42,359 nucleotides of DNA. It comes from JBELHO01 sp042091375 (GTDB lineage: Bacteria > Pseudomonadota > Gammaproteobacteria > Enterobacterales > Alteromonadaceae). The notes below the pieces were generated by a model. That model searched no databases. It saw only the letters and a list, made by a program, of their open reading frames with translations, and was not told the DNA's origin. The position numbers and the translations under genes are program-made. The stretch is from assembly GCA_042091375.1 (NCBI GenBank), contig JBELHO010000028.1, positions 1 through 42,359 of the forward strand, in the 5' to 3' direction. Positions 32,405 through 42,033 of the stretch are shown here, in pieces; the stretch's first letter is position 1; the number at the start of each line of letters is the position of its first letter.

Positions 32405-34252
32405 ATGAAGCTATTTTTTCGCATACTAGCCAGTACCTTAGTATTTATCAGTCATGCTAGTTTTGCTCAAGTTACTGATAGTTATACTTATGCCAATTAT
32501 GATCAAGTACAAGTTAGCCATTTGTATCTTGATTTATCGGTAGATTTTGACAAAAAATCACTAAAGGGCTTTGCCGAGCTTTCTCTAAAGTGGAGTAACG
32601 ATGAGGCGGTTGATGTGTTACTTGATACCCGCGATTTGGTTATTGAACGGGTGTTAGCTAAAAACAGCAAAGGGCAGTGGCGTAAGGTAGAGCATTCACT
32701 GGCGAAAAGGGATGATGTACTGGGCTCTAAATTAACGGTAAATACTGATTTTAAAACGCCAACATTGAGAATATATTATCAATCTATGGCTAAGGCATCG
32801 GGTTTGCAATGGCTATCTCCGCAACAAACCGCTAGTAAAAAGACCCCATTCATGTTCAGTCAAAACCAAGCCATACACGCCCGTTCATGGATCCCAATTC
32901 AAGATACGCCAGGGGTTCGTATGACCTATAATGCGCGTATTACAACGCCGAAACACTTGTTAGCGGTGATGAGTGCCAATAATGAACCTGATACAGCACT
33001 CGATGGTGATTATTATTTTGAAATGCCACAGGCTATTCCTCCCTATTTAATCGCGTTGTCGGTTGGTGATTTAAAGTTTAAAGCGATGAGCGAGCAAACC
33101 GGCATTTATGCTGAAGCGTATATTTTAGATAGAGCAGTTGCTGAATTCGACGACACGCAAGCTATGATCGATGTGTCTGAAGAGCTATTTGGGCCTTACC
33201 GTTGGGGGCGTTATGATCTGTTGATCTTACCGGCAAGCTTTCCCTTTGGCGGTATGGAAAACCCGCGTTTATCTTTCATCACACCGACAGTCATTGCCGG
33301 TGATAAAAGCTTAGTGAATTTAATTGCTCATGAACTTGCACATTCTTGGTCTGGCAATTTAGTCACCAATGAGAGCTGGCGTGATCTGTGGTTAAATGAA
33401 GGATTTACCAGTTACGTTGAAAATCGCATTATGGAAGCGGTTTTCGGTGAAGATCGTGCGGTTATGGAACAAGCACTTGCGGCGCAAGGTCTAAATTATG
33501 AAATTGCCGAACTAGCACCCGGTGATACTCAGTTGTATATCGACTTGAAAGGGAGAGATCCCGATGATGCCTTTTCAGGCGTACCCTATGTCAAGGGGCA
33601 GCTTTTTTTAATGTACTTAGAGCAAAAATACGGTCGAGAAAAGTTTGATCGCTTTTTGTTAAGTTATTTTAATGATCATGCATTTCAGAGTTTAGGCACC
33701 GAAAATTTTGTAAAGTACATACATCAAAACTTAACCGATAAATACCCTGATATTGTCAGTAAAGATGAAATCAATGAATGGATTTTTGAACAAGGTTTAC
33801 CGATTTATGTACCTAAACCTTCATCAAACGCGTTTGTTGTTATTGATGGCTTGATCAATCAATACATGGCAGATGAAATTACCTTGCAAGATTTACCTGT
33901 TGGGCAGTGGACATTGCATGAGTGGTTACACTTCATTAATAATTTACCCTTGACTTTATCACTACAGCAAATGGCTGCTATTGATGGTCAGTTTAACTTA
34001 ACCGAAAGTAGCAATGCTGAAATTACTCATGCATGGTACTTACTGTCTTTACGCGTTGGTTATAAGGCTATTTATCCAGCCCTATCTGAGTATTTAGTGG
34101 CTATTGGCCGTCGCAAGCTTATTGTGCCTTTATATCAACAATTAGCCGAGTCGCCAGCAGGAAAAGTATGGGCGAGTAAAGTGTATCAGCGGGCGCGTCC
34201 TGGTTATCACCCGCTGGCCCAAGGTACAGTTGATGCCATCTTTGCCAACTGA
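32405..34252 (+). CDS. Secreted M1-family aminopeptidase (leukotriene A4 hydrolase-like)
   Basis: 615 residues. Signal peptide about 1-21 (MKLFFRILAS...SFA). The M1 catalytic domain has the exopeptidase motif GGMEN at 282-286, zinc motif HELAH at 309-313 (His309, Glu310, His313), and NEGF with the third ligand Glu332. The C-terminal helical domain follows (PAGKVWASKVYQRARPGYHP at the end), as in LTA4 hydrolase and the cold-active aminopeptidase described from Colwellia. The ATG at 32405 has AGGA 7 nt upstream; a longer start adds nine residues before the signal peptide. It probably releases amino acids from peptides in the periplasm or outside. Confidence 0.93.
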   Translation: MKLFFRILASTLVFISHASFAQVTDSYTYANYDQVQVSHLYLDLSVDFDKKSLKGFAELSLKWSNDEAVDVLLDTRDLVIERVLAKNSKGQWRKVEHSLAKRDDVLGSKLTVNTDFKTPTLRIYYQSMAKASGLQWLSPQQTASKKTPFMFSQNQAIHARSWIPIQDTPGVRMTYNARITTPKHLLAVMSANNEPDTALDGDYYFEMPQAIPPYLIALSVGDLKFKAMSEQTGIYAEAYILDRAVAEFDDTQAMIDVSEELFGPYRWGRYDLLILPASFPFGGMENPRLSFITPTVIAGDKSLVNLIAHELAHSWSGNLVTNESWRDLWLNEGFTSYVENRIMEAVFGEDRAVMEQALAAQGLNYEIAELAPGDTQLYIDLKGRDPDDAFSGVPYVKGQLFLMYLEQKYGREKFDRFLLSYFNDHAFQSLGTENFVKYIHQNLTDKYPDIVSKDEINEWIFEQGLPIYVPKPSSNAFVVIDGLINQYMADEITLQDLPVGQWTLHEWLHFINNLPLTLSLQQMAAIDGQFNLTESSNAEITHAWYLLSLRVGYKAIYPALSEYLVAIGRRKLIVPLYQQLAESPAGKVWASKVYQRARPGYHPLAQGTVDAIFAN

Positions 34253-34331
34253 TCTGTGCTAACGACAAGAGTATGTTTGGCTGTGCAATACCACTAGCTA
34301 ATTCTACTAAGTAATAATATGCAGCGGTATT

Positions 34332-34373
34332 CACCATAAAAAAGCGGCGTGTATAGCCGCTTTTTTTATGGTG
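34332..34373. terminator. Bidirectional terminator between the M1 peptidase and rhombosortase genes
   Basis: CACCATAAAAAAGCGGC and its complement (one extra T on the right) around GTGTATA, between two convergent genes. A/T runs on both sides suit both directions. Confidence 0.88.
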
Positions 34374-34400
34374 TTGACCCATATTATTGGCTGGTGATAA

Positions 34401-34991
34401 TCACTGATAACGCTTGTATAAATACCAGCCTATAAAAGCGAATAAGCCGGCGACAGCTCCCCATAGATGCGCGTTTATGGCGACATTGGCAGCGATTAAT
34501 TGCGCTAGATCTGTGCTGGCACCAAACACTTGTTCGTGTATTATTTTTACAACGACGCCAATGAGTAAAAGATATCCAGTTTTTTCTCGGTGATAAATGT
34601 CTAAACAAGCCCCGTAAACAAATATCCCGTGCAGCACACCAGATAAACCGACATAGCGCTGTAAATTAGGGTCGAGGTAATACAAAGCTAGACTAGTAAA
34701 TAACGCACAAAACAACAAAACTACTGAATAAGACTTTACTGTGTAATATTGCCCATGTAATAACCACAATAATATAATTGCCACACTATTTAACACTAAA
34801 TGAAAAGTATTGGTGTGCAGTAAATGTCCGCTGAGCAGCCGCCAGTATTGGCCTTGGCCGATAAGTTCCGCGTCGTATACTAAGTCACTGACCAGTTGTT
34901 GCTTAAATAAACTGATGGCAAGCACACTGAGCAAAAGGCATAGAGGCGTGATAAAATACGGATACTGTATGGGTAAGTGTTTAATTCGCAA
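34401..34991 (-). CDS. rrtA: Rhombosortase (rhomboid-family GlyGly-CTERM serine protease)
   Basis: A 196-residue inner-membrane rhomboid with about six spans. The catalytic Ser117 is in GLSGVLHG and His175 in NAHLWGA, the pattern of the rhombosortase subfamily, which cleaves proteins bearing a C-terminal GlyGly-CTERM anchor for surface release through type II secretion. Starts with TTG, supported by AAAAGG 7 nt upstream. It diverges from tapT. No protein in this window ends with a recognisable GlyGly-CTERM tail, so the clients lie elsewhere. Confidence 0.88.
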   Translation of the reverse strand: MRIKHLPIQYPYFITPLCLLLSVLAISLFKQQLVSDLVYDAELIGQGQYWRLLSGHLLHTNTFHLVLNSVAIILLWLLHGQYYTVKSYSVVLLFCALFTSLALYYLDPNLQRYVGLSGVLHGIFVYGACLDIYHREKTGYLLLIGVVVKIIHEQVFGASTDLAQLIAANVAINAHLWGAVAGLFAFIGWYLYKRYQ

Positions 34992-35035
34992 TGGGTTGCC
35001 TTTTGATAATTGAACTGAATAATTAGAAATTTAAT

Positions 35036-35626
35036 ATGAAACGTGATTATTGTACTCTATGTCAACGTCCGCAAATAGCCTGTATTTGTCATTGTGTTGT
35101 TCAGCAAACAAATACCACCCATGTGGTGATTTTACAACACCCATCGGAAGTAAATAGAGCCAAAGGCTCAGTAGATTTATTGAAATTATCGCTTTCGTCA
35201 TGCCAAGTTATCGTTGGTGAAAACTTTGATCAATGTCCTGAGTTTCAGGCGGTATTACAACAATACACAGGTCATTTAGCCTTGCTTTATCCCAGTGAAA
35301 AAGCGATCACTGTGGATACCTCGACAACAACTTTAAGGCACAAAAAAATTAACTGTTTAGTATTGCTCGATGGCACATGGAAAAAAGCCTATCGTTTATA
35401 TATGCTCAATAGGGTGTTAAATACCCTTCCTCATCTTGCCTTGTCGGCAGACATTGTCGGTCATTATAGTATTCGTAAAACCAATAAAAGTGGTGCATTA
35501 TCAACTCTTGAAGCTTGTTGTCATGCTTTGACGGTATTAGAGGATGGATCAGCCAAGTATCAAAAGATCCTTCAAGGCTTCATCAAATTTAATCAACTAC
35601 ACTTACTGTTTCGCGACAAGAAATAA
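35036..35626 (+). CDS. tapT: DTW-domain tRNA-uridine aminocarboxypropyltransferase
   Basis: 196 residues with an N-terminal zinc site (C6-x2-C9-x6-C16-x-C18) and the DTW-family core LLDGTWKKAYRL (about 110-121) and SIRKTNKSGALSTLEA (about 145-160). E. coli TapT (YfiP) uses SAM to put an acp group on uridine 47 of tRNA. The length fits. The RBS is weak. The gene diverges from rrtA by 44 bp and precedes the gamma-glutamyltransferase gene by 43 bp. Confidence 0.88.
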   Translation: MKRDYCTLCQRPQIACICHCVVQQTNTTHVVILQHPSEVNRAKGSVDLLKLSLSSCQVIVGENFDQCPEFQAVLQQYTGHLALLYPSEKAITVDTSTTTLRHKKINCLVLLDGTWKKAYRLYMLNRVLNTLPHLALSADIVGHYSIRKTNKSGALSTLEACCHALTVLEDGSAKYQKILQGFIKFNQLHLLFRDKK

Positions 35627-35669
35627 TGTTATTTTATCTATCTTAATGTTTTATTAAAAGGAAACTGTC

Positions 35670-37472
35670 TTGTTAAAACTTTTTAGGCTATCAACTAAGT
35701 TGGCGGTATATATACCTAGTTTTTTTTCAGCGAAAAGAATTACCAGTATTAGTTGTATTTTTATGGTTATCGGCGGACATTTTTCTGTCACAGCTCAGGA
35801 AGTCAGAGAGCCTGAAGCAGCCACTGGTCTGTATGAAAAACAAGCGGTAACAGGCAAAGACTTTATGGTAGCCGCTGCCAATCCATATGCCAGTAAGGCG
35901 GGGTATAACGTTTTAAAGCAAGGCGGCAGTGCCATTGATGCAGCGATAGCAGTGCAGTTAGTGTTAACCTTAGTTGAGCCGCAGTCTTCAGGCATAGGTG
36001 GCGGTGCTTTTATGCTGCACTGGGATAATAAAAATAAAAAGTTAACTAGCTTTGACGGCAGAGAGACCGCGCCTGCAACAGCAACTAACCGATTATTTCT
36101 CGATGAAAAAGGCAAAAAAATTCCTTGGATCAAAGCCGTGGTTGGTGGTCGCTCTGTTGGCGTTCCAGGGGTATTGGCGGCATTGTATCAAGCTCATCAG
36201 CAATACGGACAATTGCCTTGGGCGAAGTTGTTTGATGAGGCGATTGTATTAGCCGAACAAGGTTTTATTGTTTCTCCTCGGTTAGCGAGATTAGTGGCGA
36301 TGCAGTACAATCCTGGGATCAGTCAATTACCAGCGATAAAAGAATATTTTTTCCCTAATAATCAACCAATCAAAGCTGGCGATCTACTGATCAATCGCAA
36401 GTTAGCTGCTGTTTATCGCAGCTTAGCTAAGGACGGTATTAAACCCTTCTATCGCGGTTGGCTGGCGCAAAAAATAGTGAGTGCCGTACAAAACGCTGCG
36501 ATAGCACCGGGGCAATTATCCGTCGATGATATGGCTAACTACAGAGCAAAACAACTGAATGCAGTGTGCGGACCTTATCGGCAATATAATATATGCGGTA
36601 TGGGCCCCCCTAGCTCTGGCGGTATTGCCGTTATTCAAATGTTGGCTCAATTGGAGCCTTTCAATTTATTTAATCAACAGCCCAACAGCCTAGAAGCAGT
36701 GCACTTATTTACTCAAAGCTCTCGTTTGGCATTTGCTGATCGAGACAGATATATTGCCGATCCTGAATTTGTTAATGTACCTGTTAAAGGACTGCTGAAT
36801 AAAGAATATTTATTAGCTCGCTCAAAAAAAATAGATCTCAATAAAGATATGGGCACAGCTGAAGCGGGCGAGCCGGATCAAAGCATCACCAGAGCCGACG
36901 CTTTATCCTATGAATTACCCTCGACAAGTCATTTTTCTATCGTTGATCAACAAGGTCATGCGATTTCGATGACCAGCAGTGTTGAAATGGCTTTTGGTTC
37001 AGCGGTTATGGTTGAAGGTTTTATTCTAAATAATCAATTAACTGATTTCTCTTTAGCGCCTGAGGTGAATGGTAAACTGGTTGCTAACCACCTTGAGCCA
37101 TTAAAGCGACCACGCAGTTCAATGGCTCCTATGATGGTCTTCAATCAAGATGGCAGCCTTAGATTAACCATTGGTTCACCAGGCGGTAGTCGCATTATAA
37201 ATTATGTCGCTCAGACCATCTTAGCTATCCTCGATTGGGGGTTAACACCACAGCAGGCAATAAATTTACCGAAAGTAACCAATAGAAATCGGCTGACTTC
37301 ACTGGAAAAAGATACCCCATTACAAGCATTGCAGGCACCTTTAGAAGCCTTAGGCCATAAAGTGAGTATTAGAAATCTCAACAGTGGTTTGCATGCCATT
37401 GAAATTAATAAAGCCGGGATATTAGTAGGGGGGGCCGATCCTAGGCGAGAAGGGCAAGTATTGGCTGATTAA
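35670..37472 (+). CDS. ggt: Gamma-glutamyltransferase
   Basis: A 600-residue secreted Ntn hydrolase that cleaves glutathione and transfers the gamma-glutamyl group. A long N-terminus with a hydrophobic core at about 24-42 (export signal ending VTAQ) leads into the large subunit (SSGIGGGAFMLHW; GRETAPA, whose Arg131 binds the substrate carboxylate). Self-cleavage is expected before Thr419 (LPSTSHFSIVDQQGH), which becomes the nucleophile of the small subunit; GSPGGSRI follows. TTG start with AAAAGGA 7 nt upstream. With the M1 and M14 peptidases it suits peptide and glutathione scavenging. Confidence 0.93.
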   Translation: MLKLFRLSTKLAVYIPSFFSAKRITSISCIFMVIGGHFSVTAQEVREPEAATGLYEKQAVTGKDFMVAAANPYASKAGYNVLKQGGSAIDAAIAVQLVLTLVEPQSSGIGGGAFMLHWDNKNKKLTSFDGRETAPATATNRLFLDEKGKKIPWIKAVVGGRSVGVPGVLAALYQAHQQYGQLPWAKLFDEAIVLAEQGFIVSPRLARLVAMQYNPGISQLPAIKEYFFPNNQPIKAGDLLINRKLAAVYRSLAKDGIKPFYRGWLAQKIVSAVQNAAIAPGQLSVDDMANYRAKQLNAVCGPYRQYNICGMGPPSSGGIAVIQMLAQLEPFNLFNQQPNSLEAVHLFTQSSRLAFADRDRYIADPEFVNVPVKGLLNKEYLLARSKKIDLNKDMGTAEAGEPDQSITRADALSYELPSTSHFSIVDQQGHAISMTSSVEMAFGSAVMVEGFILNNQLTDFSLAPEVNGKLVANHLEPLKRPRSSMAPMMVFNQDGSLRLTIGSPGGSRIINYVAQTILAILDWGLTPQQAINLPKVTNRNRLTSLEKDTPLQALQAPLEALGHKVSIRNLNSGLHAIEINKAGILVGGADPRREGQVLAD

Positions 37473-37486
37473 TAATAACTGCGCTT

Positions 37487-37517
37487 TGCCCCATGTGTAT
37501 TCTGGTATCAAGGGGCA
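37487..37517 (+). terminator. Weak hairpin after ggt
   Basis: TGCCCC and GGGGCA with a 19-nt loop and no T-run. It could assist termination between ggt and the convergent TonB-receptor gene. Confidence 0.3.
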
Positions 37518-37633
37518 TTGCACAGATGTTGGTGCGGTATTTAGCTGATAGATTGAGCGTCACTATTCGCTAAGTAAAGATGATATTCGCACTCACTTTG
37601 GTTAAAACCAATAAGGCATTTTGTGTGATTAAA

Positions 37634-39997
37634 CTAAAAGTTATAGTCCAACTGCACACCATAAACAGCGGGACGGTCAACAAATCCATAGAAGGTGTCA
37701 GTGTTAAACGTTCTCTCTGATAATGGATTATTGCCAACATAGGTCAAAATTTTCTCATCGGTAATATTTTTGCCAAATAAAGCGATATTCCAATGGTCGC
37801 TTTCAAGAGCGATACGTATATCCACTTTACTGTAAGCATCTACTTCGTAAAGTGGATTCAGATTAACATCCACGTTTTGTTTACTTGCGTGATATAAGCC
37901 CAAGGTTGCTCTTAGGTAATCAAATTGCAAAAATGAAATGTCAGTGAAATAATCTAGACCAATATTTGCGGTAAATTTTGGGGTATATTGCCCTGACTTG
38001 CCGGTGTAGTCGCAAAGTTGGTTACCATCTGGGCCAAAATCACCGTCTGGTATTTGTTGACTGTGACAATTGCCATTAGCGAAGTCTTTAAACTCGTGAT
38101 CTAAAAAAGCCATACCGTATTGTATCGTCATACCATCCCATATTAGCCAACGTCCATCGACTTCAATACCTTGCACTAGCGTTTCTTTGGCATTGCCGAC
38201 AGTAAAGCCTAATACACCATCAAACTGACTCACCTGCAGGTTGTCGTATTCAGTGCGATACAAAGCTAAGTTCAGCTCTAAGGTATCATCTAACAGCAAG
38301 GATTTAATGCCGACTTCATAGGCGGTTGCTTCTTCATCTTCAAACTCCCAAGAGTTAGTATTATTTGCTCTAGCGTCAAATCCACCGGCTTTAAATCCTG
38401 TGGTAGCAGAAGCATAAGTGATGATATTAGGGTTAACTTTATAACTAATATTTAAAAGCGGAGTGAATGAATTTTCATCGCGCTTACCATTAAGATTGTG
38501 GCCATTGGGGGATAATTGGCTCTGTTCATTATTTATCTTAAATACGTTATCAATTGTGTTTGCTGCTTGTATATCTGTGGTGATCTCACCACTGGTTAAT
38601 TCTTTAATATTGATGATCCGCGAAGCTGATTTTTCTTCATTGCTATAGCGCAAGCCCAAAGTAAAGGTTAAATCATCGTTGAAATAATAGCGTCCTTGAA
38701 AAAAAGTAGACCAAATATCTGTATCAAGACGATAAGTTCTAGCAGCACTCTTATTCGTTACTGGCGCTAGAGCGCCACCTTGAACTAAGCCAAGCACACT
38801 GTCATCGTCAATTCTAATTTCATCGTCAAAATCGAGTTCACTGGTTTGATAATACAATCCAAATATCCAATCGAAGTTATTTGTCACAGGAGAGACCAAA
38901 CGAATCTCTTGACTAAATTGATGGTAGTCCTCGTCGATAAACGTTGAAAAAACTGGCGCTGCGGTGAAATCACAATCACAGGTCTCAATAAAGTCGTAAT
39001 TTACTAAACCTGAAATTGCCGTGAGGGTGAAGTCGTCTAAATAAAAATTAGCTGTCAGAGTGGTATTATTTAATTTATTTTTACTGCTTTCTTCAGCATT
39101 GGCTTGGCGCTTAAAATTTAATTCAGTTTCTGTGATCGCATTAGGATACCCCAAAGAACCGAGTATTTGCCCAAAATTAGGTGCTCCAGCAAGAACAGCA
39201 TCATCGCGAATTACCTCAATTTGCCTGCCTTTTCCATCAAAGTTATTTTGTTCGACTTTTAATAACATGTCCATAGTATCATTTGGCTGCCACAATAAAC
39301 TCAAGCGCACGGCGTTTTCTTGGCGGTCGGTTTCATCGCGTTGCTTAGAGGTGTTATTGACATAACCATCTTCTTTATAACTTCTCAGTGCCAAGCGTGC
39401 CGATGTGGTGTCAGTCAAACCCTTGGATATCATTGCCGCCACTTCGGTAGCGCCAAACTTGGGTTGATACTGTAAGTTTATATAAGCTTCGGTGTCTTGA
39501 GTGGGTTTAGCTGAAGTAAAATTTAATGCCCCGGCTATCGAGTTTTTACCAAACATAATGGATTGCGGCCCTCTTAGCACCTCAACTCTCTCCATATCAA
39601 GAAATGGCATCCTCAGTAATTGCTGACGGCCATAGTGTATTCCATCTATGTATTGGCCAACAGATTGCTCAAAGCCTTGATTGTTGCCGGTACCAATACC
39701 GCGAATGTATAATTGGGTGCTGACTCCTGTTTCTGTCATCTGTAAATTGGGCACGAAATATTGTAAATCATCAATTTTTTCAATGCTCTTTTCTTTTAAA
39801 TAACTTGCCTTTAATACATTCATTGAAATCGGGGTTTGTTGTGCATTCTCAGCTCTTTTTTGGGCGGTGACTTCAATCACTTCTAGCTTTGTGCCGTTTG
39901 TGTTGTTGCCCCTACCTGATTGCTCTTGTGCCGCTGAACCACCTAATAATAATGAATAGGTGAAAAAACTAAATATACTTTTCTTGACTATTGTCAT
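37634..39997 (-). CDS. TonB-dependent outer-membrane receptor
   Basis: 787 residues: signal peptide (about 1-23), a plug domain (about 38-155) beginning IEVTAQKRAENAQQTP and containing YIRGIGTG and VEVLRGPQSIMFGKNSIAGAL, then a 22-strand-type beta barrel ending in the outer-membrane signature VQLDYNF. The AQKRAEN type of TonB box/plug is common in receptors of marine Alteromonadales and sphingomonads that take up sugars, aromatics or siderophores; the ligand is not evident. AAAAGGAAAA precedes the ATG. It is divergent from an AraC-type regulator with paired operator-like repeats between them, so it is probably induced by its own substrate. Confidence 0.92.
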   Translation of the reverse strand: MTIVKKSIFSFFTYSLLLGGSAAQEQSGRGNNTNGTKLEVIEVTAQKRAENAQQTPISMNVLKASYLKEKSIEKIDDLQYFVPNLQMTETGVSTQLYIRGIGTGNNQGFEQSVGQYIDGIHYGRQQLLRMPFLDMERVEVLRGPQSIMFGKNSIAGALNFTSAKPTQDTEAYINLQYQPKFGATEVAAMISKGLTDTTSARLALRSYKEDGYVNNTSKQRDETDRQENAVRLSLLWQPNDTMDMLLKVEQNNFDGKGRQIEVIRDDAVLAGAPNFGQILGSLGYPNAITETELNFKRQANAEESSKNKLNNTTLTANFYLDDFTLTAISGLVNYDFIETCDCDFTAAPVFSTFIDEDYHQFSQEIRLVSPVTNNFDWIFGLYYQTSELDFDDEIRIDDDSVLGLVQGGALAPVTNKSAARTYRLDTDIWSTFFQGRYYFNDDLTFTLGLRYSNEEKSASRIINIKELTSGEITTDIQAANTIDNVFKINNEQSQLSPNGHNLNGKRDENSFTPLLNISYKVNPNIITYASATTGFKAGGFDARANNTNSWEFEDEEATAYEVGIKSLLLDDTLELNLALYRTEYDNLQVSQFDGVLGFTVGNAKETLVQGIEVDGRWLIWDGMTIQYGMAFLDHEFKDFANGNCHSQQIPDGDFGPDGNQLCDYTGKSGQYTPKFTANIGLDYFTDISFLQFDYLRATLGLYHASKQNVDVNLNPLYEVDAYSKVDIRIALESDHWNIALFGKNITDEKILTYVGNNPLSERTFNTDTFYGFVDRPAVYGVQLDYNF

Positions 39998-40074
39998 TAT
40001 ATTTTTCCTTTTATGTGTTATATTTTTGTAAAAATAATATAAACAATATAAAGAATACCATCTAGAATAATAAG

Positions 40075-40108
40075 GTGATTATTGGCCAATATGCAGTGAT
40101 TATTGGCC
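40075..40108. promoter_or_regulatory. Two GTGATTATTGGCC direct repeats 21 bp apart
   Basis: Identical 13-bp copies at 40075-40087 and 40096-40108, with starts exactly 21 bp apart (two helical turns), between a TonB-receptor gene and a divergent AraC-family gene. This spacing matches the AraC I1-I2 half-site arrangement. It is the likely operator for both genes. Confidence 0.65.
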
Positions 40109-40155
40109 TTAATATATTTTTAAATAAATGTAGTAAGTTAACAAAGGGGGAATAT

Positions 40156-41181
40156 ATGATTGGTGTAGATGATTTGCCACCTAGTTTTATTGGCCATGTA
40201 TTCGCTCACAAACTCAACTATATAGCAACCACCCTAGCAAAATATCAGATAAAAGCTGCACAACTATTACAGGGTACTGGTATTGATGAGGGCAAGCTAG
40301 CTGATCTCGAATATAAGGTCGACAAGCAGCAAATCATTGAATTTTATCGCAATGTACAAAAGCTAAAAATTTCAGGTGTGGGGCTGTTACTAGGTAAATT
40401 AATCAAATGCAGCGATTACGGCTTATACGGTTGTACATTTCTCAGCTGTAAAGACCTACAGTCGGCATTGGCGTTTTCTGTTCGCTATCATCATATTGCC
40501 ACCAGAACTGTTTGTATGTCATTGCATCTAGATAAAGCTCTTGATTGTGCTTATTATCGATTTGAAGATTTGTTGAGTGTAGCCAGCCTTGAAAGATTTA
40601 ACATCGAGATGCAATGTGCCATCATGTTATCCTTGGTTAGAGAATGTCTTGATGCCCCGTGTTTTGTTTTTGATGAATTGAGATTTACTTTTGATAAACC
40701 AAACAATCACCCATATTACCTCAACCACTTTCAATGCCCGATCAGTTATTGCCAGTCTCATAACGAATTCGTTGTTCATCGTCAAAAGTTACAACTGAGT
40801 ACATCGAGAAGTAACCCTTTGGCGATGCCATTTTTACTTGATCAGTGTCAAATGCTAGCCGACTCGATTGATGTCGATAATGATTTCTTAGTTATGGTTA
40901 ATCATTGGGTTGCAGCCAATATGCACATTGAAATCAAGGCAGAACAATTGGCCAGTTACTTGTGTGTGAGTCCCAGAAGTCTTCGACGAAAATTATCGAC
41001 TCAGGGAACCTGCTTTAGGGATGTGGTCAGAGAAATAAAGCGAGAAGCGGCTGAAAAATTATTGTTAAAAACTCAGCTGAGTATAGAGGATATCGGTATT
41101 GCTATCGGCTTTAACGATGTGTCCAATTTTAGAGCGGCATTTAAAAAATGGACAGGACAAACACCTTCCAGTTTGAGGTGA
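40156..41181 (+). CDS. AraC-family regulator with arabinose_bd-type N-terminal domain
   Basis: 341 residues. The N-terminal ligand domain resembles that of OruR/ArgR/GadX-like regulators (AAQLLQGTGIDEGKLAD, then LLLGKLIKCSDYGLYG). The C-terminal double helix-turn-helix has IKAEQLASYLCVSPRSLRRKL and IEDIGIAIGFNDVSNFRAAF, ending TGQTPSSLR. The ATG at 40156 follows a strong AAAGGGGGAA; a GTG at 40075 would lie inside the operator-like repeats and add 27 residues. It most likely controls the divergent TonB receptor. Confidence 0.9.
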   Translation: MIGVDDLPPSFIGHVFAHKLNYIATTLAKYQIKAAQLLQGTGIDEGKLADLEYKVDKQQIIEFYRNVQKLKISGVGLLLGKLIKCSDYGLYGCTFLSCKDLQSALAFSVRYHHIATRTVCMSLHLDKALDCAYYRFEDLLSVASLERFNIEMQCAIMLSLVRECLDAPCFVFDELRFTFDKPNNHPYYLNHFQCPISYCQSHNEFVVHRQKLQLSTSRSNPLAMPFLLDQCQMLADSIDVDNDFLVMVNHWVAANMHIEIKAEQLASYLCVSPRSLRRKLSTQGTCFRDVVREIKREAAEKLLLKTQLSIEDIGIAIGFNDVSNFRAAFKKWTGQTPSSLR

Positions 41182-41298
41182 ATCTAATAATGCTTAAAGT
41201 CAAACTGTATTTTAAGTTTTTTAGTGACTGTTAGCTGCTAGAGACTGATGTAAAATTTGCATAGCTCAAACACACATCAGCTATTTATCAATACAGCC

Positions 41299-41733
41299 TT
41301 AAAAAGGATCTTTGAGGATTTTATTAATAATCCATCTTTCACCTTGTTGCACTAAAGATAATCGTTTGACATCTTTTACAATATTATCCTGATACATGCC
41401 GTCAAAATAGACAGTGATCACTGCTTTGTCTTTAAACTGTTCGCGGATTTTAACACCACTGTCATCTGGACTGACGACCACGTTGTCAAACGACATATTA
41501 AATAAATGCCTGCCCACAGCACTGGGTGATTTATAGTGCAAGAGAATTCTGGCTAACTTAGGATCACATACCGATGCGGCTTTTTTAATGTCTTTTTCGT
41601 TGTAAATGGCGTTAAAAAAAGCAATGGTAACTAGCTCTGGGTCTTCAATTTTACTGATGGCTTGATCGCGTTTATCACAAGCTACTAAAAAAAACAGCAA
41701 AGTTATAATGCAAGTTTGCAGGTATTTGTTCAT
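41299..41733 (-). CDS. Small lipoprotein with NTF2-like (DUF4878-type) domain
   Basis: 144 residues. A lipoprotein signal peptide ends in the lipobox LVAC, so Cys19 would be lipidated. The mature part (PELVTIAFFNAIYNEKDIKKA..., ending GERWIINKIL) has the helix-then-sheet pattern of small NTF2-like lipoproteins. No catalytic residues can be named. The ATG at 41733 is preferred to the GTG at 41745 because it gives a normal lipoprotein N-terminus. It stands alone. Confidence 0.75.
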   Translation of the reverse strand: MNKYLQTCIITLLFFLVACDKRDQAISKIEDPELVTIAFFNAIYNEKDIKKAASVCDPKLARILLHYKSPSAVGRHLFNMSFDNVVVSPDDSGVKIREQFKDKAVITVYFDGMYQDNIVKDVKRLSLVQQGERWIINKILKDPF

Positions 41734-41959
41734 GTACTCTGTCACTTAATCGTAAATTAATTACAATCATACCCCAAGACTTGCGTTGCCTCAATTACAA
41801 TGAAGATCAGCTATTATTGTTTCTACAATAGTTCGAGGGGTTAGCGCTGCAGTGCACTCATGTATAGCCAGTGATAAATAGTGTATTGAATACTTGATCC
41901 AACGGCAGAGCAATTATTGTTGCAAGTAAATGGTCTTTGTTAACGGATTATTCGTACTC

Positions 41960-42007
41960 ATTACTTTACTAACATTACTTCACTAACATTACTTTACTAA
42001 CATTAAC
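41960..42007 (+). repeat. 14-bp tandem repeat ATTACTTYACTAAC, three copies plus partial
   Basis: Copies at 41960-41973, 41974-41987 and 41988-42001, then ATTAAC. They end 26 bp before the next gene's ATG, so copy number could affect its promoter. Confidence 0.8.
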
Positions 42008-42033
42008 GTATCTACATTACTTTGAGAATATAT

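Noticed and set aside
41960..42007. CRISPR-like array
   Set aside because: Units are contiguous 14-mers without spacers; the same holds for the other tandem repeats in the window.
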